DNA of 5,484 nt from Porticoccaceae bacterium. Its GTDB lineage: Bacteria > Pseudomonadota > Gammaproteobacteria > Pseudomonadales > Porticoccaceae. The position numbers and the translations under genes are program-made. Under the pieces are notes generated by a model that saw nothing but the letters and a program-made list of their open reading frames with translations, was not told the origin of the DNA and made no database searches. The stretch is from NCBI GenBank assembly GCA_030741175.1, contig JASLVT010000102.1, forward strand, positions 1 through 5,484, in the 5' to 3' direction. Of this stretch, positions 1 through 5,484 are shown in pieces (position 1 is the stretch's first letter; every line of letters begins with the position of its first letter).

Positions 1-944
1 CATTGCGCCGCATCCTCAGCGTCGTTATCCAACTTCCAAGCTGATGCCATCAGTAATGATCTTGTTAATTCAATTTCCATATACATATCGACCATACGGT
101 GCCGTAATACCTGAAAATTAGAAATCGGTTGACCAAATTGCTTGCGCTGTTTGGTGTAATCAACTGTCGCTTGTAATAAAGCATCCATCGCACCAACAGC
201 CTCCGCACAGGTCGCAACCGTAGCGCGAGAAAAAATTGGCGCTGCCAGAGCAGCCGCTTGGCCAAGACTACCCACCAGAGCATCGGCACTGACAACAACA
301 TTTTCCAACTGCAATTCACCGGCTGAGCGTCCATCATAGGTTTTGTAATCGGTACAACTTAAGCCAGTAATATTTTTATCAACAAGAAAAAGACTTATTC
401 CCTCGTTGCGCTTTTCCGAATCATTTCCCGTGCGCGCGGTAACTAAAAAGATATCGGCCTCTGGGCCATTGAGCACCACGGTTTTTTGACCATTTAAAAT
501 AAAGCCACCATCATTGACTTCAGCGGTAGCTTGCACATGGAAAGGGTCTGCAACATGGCCCTGCTCCAAATACGCCAGTGCACCCTGCAATGTGCCCGTT
601 ATCAGACCGGAAAGATACCGCTCCTTAATAACAGGCTGCGCACCCGCTTCTAGTAATCCGCCCACAAGCACCACAGACTCTAAATAGGGTTCAAGTACTA
701 AGTGTTTACCAAATTGCTCACACAAAATCATAGTCTCAATAGCACCGCCACCGAAACCGCCGTTGTCTTCCTTAAAGGTCATTGCCAACCAACCCAGATC
801 AGCAAACATCTGCCAATGCTCAGTATCAAAACCGCGACTCTGTTTCACTGTGGCCTGACGGCGTTCGAAGCTGTAGTTATCATGAAGATATTTGTCTGCA
901 CTGTCGTGCAACATAGTTTGCTCTTCACTGTACTCAATAAACAT
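1..944 (-). CDS. Acyl-CoA dehydrogenase, likely non-catalytic/FAD-binding partner subunit (3' end cut off by window)
   Basis: 314 complete codons of an acyl-CoA dehydrogenase are visible; the C-terminus lies beyond the left edge. The family oxidises acyl-CoA to 2-enoyl-CoA with FAD in the cytoplasm. The N-terminus (MFIEYSEEQTMLHDSADKYL) is the usual ACAD opening, followed by the helical N-domain with EDNGGFGGG (59-67). The middle beta-domain covers about 120-220 and the C-terminal helical domain opens at about 235. There YTKQRKQFGQPISNFQ (263-278) is the classic FAD/dimer motif (R267, Q269, F270, G271, Q278). Oddities: the flavin loop that normally reads xEPGAGSD is degenerate (LAYLEQGHVADP, 123-134), and FSR (238-240) puts a serine where the upstream ACAD has a glutamate. 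I infer a partner subunit of a heteromeric enzyme. The start at 944 is the first ATG after an in-frame stop (948-950), but AGGG (958-961) sits 13 nt away; ATG at 914 has a better-spaced GAAGAG but would lose conserved N-terminal residues. The gene begins 23 bp after the upstream dehydrogenase, suggesting one transcript. A C-terminal catalytic glutamate (MCAD position) cannot be excluded because that part is missing. Confidence 0.88.
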   Translation of the reverse strand, partial: MFIEYSEEQTMLHDSADKYLHDNYSFERRQATVKQSRGFDTEHWQMFADLGWLAMTFKEDNGGFGGGAIETMILCEQFGKHLVLEPYLESVVLVGGLLEAGAQPVIKERYLSGLITGTLQGALAYLEQGHVADPFHVQATAEVNDGGFILNGQKTVVLNGPEADIFLVTARTGNDSEKRNEGISLFLVDKNITGLSCTDYKTYDGRSAGELQLENVVVSADALVGSLGQAAALAAPIFSRATVATCAEAVGAMDALLQATVDYTKQRKQFGQPISNFQVLRHRMVDMYMEIELTRSLLMASAWKLDNDAEDAAQ

Positions 945-967
945 AAACTAATAGCTACCCTAAAACA

Positions 968-2155
968 TTAAAGTCGCAGAACGCGTTTAGCGATGATGTC
1001 TCGCTGAATTTCTGCCGACCCGCCATAAATTGTTGACGCACGATTATTGATATATTCGGCGAATGTCGTCAGCCCGCATTCTGGACCGATGATGTCGCCT
1101 TCAAAATTCGGAGACAGCGCATCTAACTGCTTTACCAGCGCATGCTCGCCCATTATTTCAATACTTAACTCATTAAAACGCTGACCTATCTCCGTTCCCA
1201 TTATCTTGGTCAGCGAAGACAATGCACCGGCATTGCCACCCGCCTCGAAAGCGCCTTTAACACGTAGCTCGGTAAATTCCAGTGCCAATGCATCGACGGC
1301 AACATCCGCATATTTAGCAGCAAATACTGGATTATCTCGCCATAGCCTACCATCGGAATCCCGCTGAGAGCTTGCTTGCTTATCAATTTTGGCCATTTGT
1401 TTTTTGTGATCAATGGTGAAATTATGACCACCCCGCTCAAATTCAAGTAACGATTTGGCAACATCCCAGCCTTTATTTTCTGACCCCACTAGATTGGCTG
1501 CAGGTACCCGCACATTGTCAAAGAACACCTGGCATTGCTCTACCGTGCCATCCAACCCGACGATCGGTTCGACGGTTAGACCTTGAGAATCCATATCCAC
1601 CAAAATAAAACTGATACCCGCTTGGGGTCGACCCTCTTTCGACGTTCTCACCAGACAGAAAATCTTATTGCAGTGCTGAGCATAGCTAGTCCAAATTTTT
1701 GAACCATTAATAAGATAATCATCGCCATCAGGAACAGCAGAAGTAATCAGAGAGGCGAGATCAGATCCCGCGCCAGGTTCGGAATAGCCCTGACACCAAA
1801 CATCCTCGCCGGAAAGCATCCTAGGTAAGTAATATTGTTTCTGAGCCTCGGTACCATGATGCATCAACATCGGCCCAAGCATTTGTAGCCCCATGGCTGG
1901 CAATGCAGGCGCATTAGCGAGCTTGCACTCTTCTTGAAAGATGTAACGCTGGCTGAGGGTCCAACCGGTGCCACCATATTGCTCGGGCCAGTCAGGAGCA
2001 ATCCAGCCTTTTGCATGAAGTACTCTGTGCCATTTCATAGTGGCGTCAAAATCCGCGAAGACGCTCGTCATAAGTTCTCCGGCACGCTTGATGTCCGGAG
2101 TCAACGACTGCTTTAAAAATGCTCGAACTTCTTCACGAAATACAGTATCTGACAT
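968..2155 (-). CDS. Acyl-CoA dehydrogenase, full length, with candidate catalytic glutamate E240
   Basis: A 395-residue acyl-CoA dehydrogenase, normal length for the family, which forms the alpha,beta double bond of an acyl-CoA with transfer of electrons via FAD to electron-transfer flavoprotein. The N-terminal helical domain runs to about 115, with PEQYGGTGW (57-65). The middle domain starts with the flavin loop YSEPGAGSDL (124-133) and has KIWTSYA (153-159). The C-terminal helical domain ends with RASTIYGGSAEIQRDIIAKR (372-391). In that end motif the MCAD-type catalytic glutamate (YEG) is replaced by YGG. E240 in LLEFERGG (236-243) lies where isovaleryl-CoA dehydrogenase and the FadE26/ChsE4 class carry the base, so I take E240 as catalytic (inference from motif position). 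The RxQFG motif is absent; that stretch reads NPVFAAKYADVA. The sequence class resembles FadE26-like or pimeloyl-CoA-dehydrogenase-like large subunits. The start ATG is preceded by TTGAGA and 6 nt. It follows the CoA ligase and precedes a second ACAD, implying a shared pathway. The substrate is not determinable; a branched, cyclic or steroid-like side chain is plausible. Confidence 0.93.
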   Translation of the reverse strand: MSDTVFREEVRAFLKQSLTPDIKRAGELMTSVFADFDATMKWHRVLHAKGWIAPDWPEQYGGTGWTLSQRYIFQEECKLANAPALPAMGLQMLGPMLMHHGTEAQKQYYLPRMLSGEDVWCQGYSEPGAGSDLASLITSAVPDGDDYLINGSKIWTSYAQHCNKIFCLVRTSKEGRPQAGISFILVDMDSQGLTVEPIVGLDGTVEQCQVFFDNVRVPAANLVGSENKGWDVAKSLLEFERGGHNFTIDHKKQMAKIDKQASSQRDSDGRLWRDNPVFAAKYADVAVDALALEFTELRVKGAFEAGGNAGALSSLTKIMGTEIGQRFNELSIEIMGEHALVKQLDALSPNFEGDIIGPECGLTTFAEYINNRASTIYGGSAEIQRDIIAKRVLRL

Positions 2156-2161
2156 AAATTA

Positions 2162-2173
2162 TCTCAATTGAGA
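2162..2173. promoter_or_regulatory. Perfect 12-bp palindrome TCTCAATTGAGA over the ribosome binding site
   Basis: This exact palindrome ends 6 nt before the dehydrogenase ATG on the minus strand, and its GAGA arm is the only Shine-Dalgarno-like sequence there. Its centre is 35 bp from that of the 14-bp palindrome. It could be a second protein-binding site; with no loop, a tight RNA hairpin is less likely. Chance occurrence in AT-rich DNA is possible. Confidence 0.3.
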
Positions 2174-2195
2174 ATGTAACTTTTTAAACATAAAC

Positions 2196-2209
2196 AAACA
2201 ATATTGTTT
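2196..2209. promoter_or_regulatory. Perfect 14-bp palindrome AAACAATATTGTTT, candidate operator
   Basis: The two 7-bp arms are exact reverse complements with no spacer. The site lies 2 bp downstream of the candidate -10 box and covers the expected transcription start, the classic place for a repressor operator. The form AnCAAnnnnTTGnT recalls operators of TetR-family regulators of lipid or steroid catabolism (KstR2-like), but this likeness is loose and the regulator is not in the window. It could also be a weak RNA hairpin in the leader. Confidence 0.4.
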
Positions 2210-2211
2210 TT

Positions 2212-2240
2212 ATTTTATGGCCAATGCAGCAGTATTGCAA
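2212..2240 (-). promoter_or_regulatory. Candidate sigma70 promoter for the two acyl-CoA dehydrogenases
   Basis: On the minus strand TTGCAA (2240-2235, 4 of 6 match to the -35 consensus) and TAAAAT (2217-2212, 5 of 6 match to the -10) are separated by exactly 17 nt. A start site near 2205 would give a leader of about 50 nt before the ATG at 2155. It would let the dehydrogenase pair be expressed apart from the ligase. This is a pattern match in AT-rich DNA, not proof. Confidence 0.45.
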
Positions 2241-2283
2241 CGAGATGCTCCTAGCCTTCATACGCTGCATCACTGACCATCTA

Positions 2284-3864
2284 TCATTGCTCTGCTTCGA
2301 TGGCTGTTTTCACTTTCTGTCGCAACACATCTTTCCTCACTTTGCCTGAAGCGGTCTTCTCCAGTGCATCACACAGCTCAACCCGCTGTGGCCATTTCTG
2401 TTTAGCCAAGCCACTTTGCTCTAAAAATGCCTGTAATTCGGCAAGCGAGAGTTGCTCCGATGCTCGGGTTACCAAAAACACACAGACCCCTTCCCCAAGT
2501 CGCTGATGCGGCATCGCTACCACTGCCGCTTCAGAAATAGCGCGGTGCTGATGAAGTACGTCCTCTATTTCCCGCGCCGAGATATTTTCACCACCGCGGA
2601 TAATGATATCCTTCTTGCGATCGGTAATAACAATAGCGTTGTCGGCGGTGATATGGCCGATATCGCCGGTATGAAAGTAACCATTATCATCGATGGCCTG
2701 CCGTGTTTGCGCCTCTTCGCCATAGCCCAGCATCATTGCTGAGCCATTCACAATAATTTCACCATCGGTACCTTGAGCCACTGGATTTCCCGCATCATCT
2801 ATCACTAATACATCCCAGTTATTGATACGACCATCAGTGGTTGCCGCTAACAGCTCCTGCTCTGGCTCAACAAATCCCACGGTGATCAATGGCGCCTCGG
2901 TACAACCATAAACTCTAAAAGCTCGGCAGTTGGCAAGCGTGCGATGAGCATCAGTAATTAGACTGGGTGGCACAGACGCACCACCGCAGGCAAAAAATCG
3001 CAACGATGGCAAATCGAGACTATCGCTTTGCGCTTTCTCAACCAACTCTTGCAAAAACGGCGTGGCACTCACGCACCCCGTCGCCTGCACCTGCTCTATA
3101 TAAGCAACGGCATTATTAACATCCCAGCGCTCCATAAAGGCCGTTTTGCAGTCACTAATAAATGCCAACTCAATGCCATTAGCGAAGCCCGTAATATGGG
3201 TAACCGGTGATGGCATCAGCATCACATCATTTGCGTCCAACGCCCAAGCATCAATCCCATTATCGATGGCACAGGCCAATGATTGATGACTATGACACAC
3301 TGCTTTCGCTCTTCCTGTTGTACCCGAGGTATACATGATGACTTTCATTGCATTCATATCAGTCGGCTGCTTATCAGGTATGGTTCCGCTAGGGTTGCTA
3401 ATTAAGCCCTCATAATGCAGTGCCCCTTGGCCTCTCTCTTTATCTCGTACTCGTACCACATGTTGTAGATCAGGCAGTTGTGGCAACAGACGATCAATCA
3501 TTTCAGGAAAGTCGAAATCACGGTAAACACCGGGGATAAATAGGCAACGAGAACGACTATCTGCCAAAATAAACGCCAACTCACGATCTCTGTAGATCGG
3601 AATCACAGGATTAACCACCAAGCCCAACCAGACCGCAGCTATATCTATAGCCACGGCCTCTCGCCAGTTTGGTAGCTGAAAACTGATCACATCACCAGCC
3701 TTCAGTCCGAGGCCAGCCAATGATGTCGCCAACGCTAGTGCCTCATCATATATAGTGCCAAAACGGATATGCTCACCATCTTCTGTGTAAATAGCGACGG
3801 TGTCGGCAGAAATAAGCGCCTTTTCTTGGGCATAATCGGCAAGGTTTTTGGAACGTAGTTGCAT
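2284..3864 (-). CDS. Acyl-CoA synthetase (class I adenylate-forming, AMP-binding) of FadD/cyclohexanecarboxylate-CoA ligase type
   Basis: A 526-residue ATP-dependent carboxylate-CoA ligase: it adenylates a carboxylic acid and then transfers the acyl group to CoA, probably in the cytoplasm. The large N-domain carries the phosphate-binding A3 loop MYTSGTTGRAKA (177-188), the substrate/A4 region FACGGASVPPS (291-301) and the A5 motif VYGCTEAP (318-325) with Mg-binding E323. Motif A7, YFHTGDIG (396-403), gives the ribose-binding D401. The hinge A8 is DRKKDIIIRGGENISAREIE (415-434) with R416, and the small C-domain carries the A10 lysine K508 in TASGKVRK (504-511). All catalytic residues are present and the length is normal. 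The A3 tail is unusual, RAKA where most relatives have xPKG. The start is supported by AAAAGG 6 nt upstream. It heads the minus-strand gene group in front of two acyl-CoA dehydrogenases, so its product is likely their substrate or a precursor. The acid activated is unknown; the sequence gives no reliable chain-length or ring specificity. Confidence 0.93.
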   Translation of the reverse strand: MQLRSKNLADYAQEKALISADTVAIYTEDGEHIRFGTIYDEALALATSLAGLGLKAGDVISFQLPNWREAVAIDIAAVWLGLVVNPVIPIYRDRELAFILADSRSRCLFIPGVYRDFDFPEMIDRLLPQLPDLQHVVRVRDKERGQGALHYEGLISNPSGTIPDKQPTDMNAMKVIMYTSGTTGRAKAVCHSHQSLACAIDNGIDAWALDANDVMLMPSPVTHITGFANGIELAFISDCKTAFMERWDVNNAVAYIEQVQATGCVSATPFLQELVEKAQSDSLDLPSLRFFACGGASVPPSLITDAHRTLANCRAFRVYGCTEAPLITVGFVEPEQELLAATTDGRINNWDVLVIDDAGNPVAQGTDGEIIVNGSAMMLGYGEEAQTRQAIDDNGYFHTGDIGHITADNAIVITDRKKDIIIRGGENISAREIEDVLHQHRAISEAAVVAMPHQRLGEGVCVFLVTRASEQLSLAELQAFLEQSGLAKQKWPQRVELCDALEKTASGKVRKDVLRQKVKTAIEAEQ

Positions 3865-3870
3865 TGGTCG

Positions 3871-3876
3871 CCTTTT
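3871..3876 (-). promoter_or_regulatory. Ribosome binding site of the CoA ligase
   Basis: AAAAGG on the minus strand, 6 nt before the ATG at 3864. It settles the start: the ATG just upstream (at 3882) meets a stop after one codon. Confidence 0.6.
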
Positions 3877-4020
3877 ATTGCATCAAGGGTTTGCCTTTGA
3901 GCTAGCCAATTCAGACTAAGTCGGCGCTGTAACCCGCAGTCTAGGTTGGTTCGATTTATAAAGTTAACGTAATTGCCAAAAACATACAACCCTGACTGTT
4001 TATTAGCAGCTCAAAATAGG

Positions 4021-4049
4021 TTGAACTTTGCAATAACTAGGGTTATATT
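4021..4049 (+). promoter_or_regulatory. Candidate sigma70 promoter of the TonB-dependent receptor
   Basis: TTGAAC (4021-4026, 4 of 6 match) and TATATT (4044-4049, 5 of 6 match) are separated by 17 nt. Transcription from about 4056 would give a leader of roughly 130 nt, long but common for outer-membrane protein genes. The leader starts near a possible weak stem, CCAAC (4071-4075) with GTTGG (4089-4093). This is a sequence match only. Confidence 0.4.
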
Positions 4050-4174
4050 CATTTTCCAACATATAAAAAGCCAACTCGCTTGTTTTTTGTTGGTTCTGAA
4101 AGGGGGAAAATAACAGGTGCATAGCTATAACATCAGGATCAGCATCTGTTTTACATAAAAACAAAATGATATTC

Positions 4175-4180
4175 AGAGGG
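4175..4180 (+). promoter_or_regulatory. Ribosome binding site of the TonB-dependent receptor
   Basis: AGAGGG lies 9 nt before the ATG at 4190, which opens directly into a signal peptide; this fixes the start. Confidence 0.7.
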
Positions 4181-4189
4181 TAAATAATA

Positions 4190-5484
4190 ATGAACTATCG
4201 ACAAACCTTTAAAAAGCAACTTCTTCCAGCAATTATCTCCGTATGCACTCTGCCTTTATACGCGGGTGGGGCGATGGCTCAAGAAGAGTCTGTTGGTCTT
4301 GAGGAGATTGTAGTAACCGCTCGAAAACGTCAAGAATCAATTCAAGACGTGCCTGTTGCAGTGTCTGCTATCAGTCCGGGACAACTAGAACGTGGTTCAA
4401 TCAATAGCTCTATAGATCTAGGCAAATTAGTTCCTAATGTGGAACTCCATGAGACGAACATTGGTTCTGAGTCCTTGAGTGCATCGATCCGCGGTCTGAG
4501 CTATGACGATATCGAAAAATCAATTGAACCAACAGTGGGCGTGGCGATTGATGGTGTGTTTTTAGCCAGTAACTCCGGTGCTGTTTTTGACTTTTTTGAT
4601 ATCGAATCAGTAGAGGTTTTACGAGGCCCTCAAGGAACCCTGTTTGGTCGCAATACCATTGGCGGAGTAATCAATGTTCAACGCACCGAGCCAACGGGTG
4701 AATTCGGCATGAAACTTGAGGCAGTTGCGGGTGAGCAGAATCTGACAGACGTTAAAGGTGTTATAAATATGCCGTTGTCCGACAAAGGCGGCATTAAATT
4801 GGCCTTTAAGAACACTGAATCAGACTCTCATGTCTACAACACTACATTGAATGACCGACGTCCATTCAAGGACTCAGAGACATTAAGTCTCTCTGTTAAG
4901 TACAATTTTACCGATAGTACCTCAGCGATTCTCACTTATGATGACTATGATCATGACACAACAGCACCGGACAACGTTTTCGTTAGTGCAAGCCCATTGG
5001 GTGACGGCGCACGTGCCTCTGAGGCTGATAGCTGGAAAACATCACCGCAGGGTATTCCTCTGACTGCCTCGCTTAAAGGTGAGAACACCACCTTAAAGGT
5101 GACTCATAGTGCTGATAACTATGAAATCAAATACATTATGGGCATCATGGACTACGAGGAAGCAGCAGATGAGGCCTCCTGGGGAACACCTGCAGTATTC
5201 TTCACAGTAGACCGGGATCAAAATTTCAAACAGACATCTCATGAGCTTCAATTTATCTCTGATTACGATGGTCCTATGAATTTCGTAGCCGGCTTATATA
5301 GCATGGAAGCAGATTCCTATATCACCTCGGGCCCAGTGCAAAACTTTACATCAGACCACTCATTGGAGACTTTTGCTGTATTTGGTGAAATGAGCTACGA
5401 AATAAGTGATCTTTGGTCGGTCACCTTAGGTGCTCGGTATACTGAGGAAGATAAGGAGTTGGATACGCGCTCTTATCCCATGGT
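4190..5484 (+). CDS. TonB-dependent outer-membrane receptor (5' part; runs off right edge)
   Basis: The first 431 codons of an outer-membrane receptor that takes up scarce or bulky ligands using TonB-ExbBD energy. A Sec signal peptide has basic residues (R4, K8, K9), a hydrophobic core (about 11-25) and a likely cleavage AMA-QEE at 30/31. A TonB box EEIVVTARKR (38-47) follows directly, with no room for an N-terminal STN signalling domain, so it is probably not a sigma/anti-sigma transducer. The plug occupies about 50-165 and ends in the typical DIESVEVLRGPQGTLFGRNT (137-156) and GGVINVQ. Barrel strands start after about 170; alternating-residue strands are visible, for example LETFAVFGEMSYEISDLWSV (392-411) and TLGARYTEEDKE. 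Family members are usually 700-850 residues, so about half is missing. The start has AGAGGG 9 nt upstream. It is divergent from the CoA ligase. Similar receptors in oligotrophic gammaproteobacteria and sphingomonads often sit beside degradation genes for hydrophobic compounds, which supports an uptake role here; siderophore or vitamin uptake remains possible. Confidence 0.93.
   Translation, partial: MNYRQTFKKQLLPAIISVCTLPLYAGGAMAQEESVGLEEIVVTARKRQESIQDVPVAVSAISPGQLERGSINSSIDLGKLVPNVELHETNIGSESLSASIRGLSYDDIEKSIEPTVGVAIDGVFLASNSGAVFDFFDIESVEVLRGPQGTLFGRNTIGGVINVQRTEPTGEFGMKLEAVAGEQNLTDVKGVINMPLSDKGGIKLAFKNTESDSHVYNTTLNDRRPFKDSETLSLSVKYNFTDSTSAILTYDDYDHDTTAPDNVFVSASPLGDGARASEADSWKTSPQGIPLTASLKGENTTLKVTHSADNYEIKYIMGIMDYEEAADEASWGTPAVFFTVDRDQNFKQTSHELQFISDYDGPMNFVAGLYSMEADSYITSGPVQNFTSDHSLETFAVFGEMSYEISDLWSVTLGARYTEEDKELDTRSYPM

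Larger units (their letters stand above)
2156..2283. other. 128-bp gap between CoA ligase and first acyl-CoA dehydrogenase, with control signals
   Basis: This non-coding gap is long for a tightly coupled operon (the next gap is 23 bp). It contains a sigma70-like promoter and two perfect palindromes, listed separately. No hairpin followed by a T-run was found on the minus strand after the ligase stop codon, so read-through from the ligase is also possible. Its ligase-proximal half (about 2241-2283) shows nothing convincing apart from a 5-bp GATGC/GCATC inverted repeat with a long loop. Confidence 0.6.
3865..4189. other. 325-bp divergent intergenic region between CoA ligase and TonB-dependent receptor
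   Basis: No gene is supported here. It must hold the promoters for both divergent units. Toward the receptor a reasonable sigma70 candidate and a good ribosome binding site are seen (listed separately). Toward the ligase there is a TATAAA (3960-3955, minus strand) with TTGGCA only 13 nt upstream, too close for a standard promoter, so that promoter is unresolved. Short repeated words occur (TAGGTTG at 3942 and 4017, TTGGTTC at 3946 and 4090, CCAAC at 4056 and 4071 facing GTTGG at 4089), none long enough to call an operator. Confidence 0.6.

Noticed and set aside
65..337. Minus-strand open frame of 90 codons, and similar ones at 1210-1464, 1934-2116, 2300-2506, 2452-2742 and 3028-3210
   Set aside because: All are shadows in other frames of the two dehydrogenases and the ligase, without domain features.
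912..914. Alternative start codon for the second ACAD with a better-spaced GAAGAG
   Set aside because: The 10 extra residues from the 944 start match the typical ACAD N-terminus (IEYSEEQ), so the longer form is preferred.
702..971. Plus-strand open frame of 89 codons
   Set aside because: It lies antisense to the start of the second ACAD, whose own frame has strong family motifs; the peptide shows no recognisable domain.
2222..2283. Possible terminator after the CoA ligase
   Set aside because: Only a 5-bp GATGC/GCATC stem with a long loop and no following T-run on the minus strand.
3913..3942. Inverted repeat AGACT / AGTCT with a 20-nt spacer in the divergent region
   Set aside because: Arms of only 5 bp with a long spacer are expected by chance, and there is no T-run or positional link to a promoter.
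3735..3989. Minus-strand open frame of 84 codons reaching into the intergenic region
   Set aside because: It overlaps the first 130 bases of the CoA ligase in another frame, has no clear ribosome binding site and looks like random sequence.

Overview
The window looks like a piece of a catabolic locus from a Gram-negative, probably marine, gammaproteobacterium. The evidence is an outer-membrane TonB-dependent receptor of the 'EEIVVTARKR' type, moderate base composition (mid-40s % GC by eye), and fatty-acid or terpenoid/steroid-type CoA chemistry. The assignment to gammaproteobacteria is inference; Spongiibacter/Zhongshania-like oligotrophic groups are the ones I would think of first.

Layout: two divergent transcription units meet at a 325-bp intergenic region (3865-4189). 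Leftward (minus strand) run an acyl-CoA ligase of the class I adenylate-forming family (2284-3864), a 128-bp gap, a full-length acyl-CoA dehydrogenase (968-2155), and after only 23 bp a second acyl-CoA dehydrogenase that runs off the left edge (944 to <1). Rightward (plus strand) runs the first 431 codons of a TonB-dependent receptor (4190 to >5484) with signal peptide, TonB box and plug.

How the genes may work together: the receptor would bring a poorly permeable substrate across the outer membrane. The ligase would activate a carboxylate as its CoA thioester, and the two dehydrogenases would introduce the alpha,beta double bond that starts beta-oxidation. The dehydrogenases are not simple duplicates. 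The first keeps a candidate catalytic glutamate (E240) and the GSD flavin loop but lacks the RxQFG motif. The second has RKQFG but a serine at the glutamate position and no GSD loop. This complementarity, and the order ligase-ACAD-ACAD, resembles the heteromeric (alpha2beta2) steroid side-chain dehydrogenases of actinobacteria such as FadE26-FadE27 next to FadD17. The actual substrate cannot be read from this window.

Regulation: no regulator gene is present. The gap in front of the first dehydrogenase holds a plausible sigma70 promoter with a perfect 14-bp palindrome over the expected transcription start, and a second perfect 12-bp palindrome over the ribosome binding site. No RNA genes, insertion sequences, CRISPR arrays or convincing intrinsic terminators were seen.
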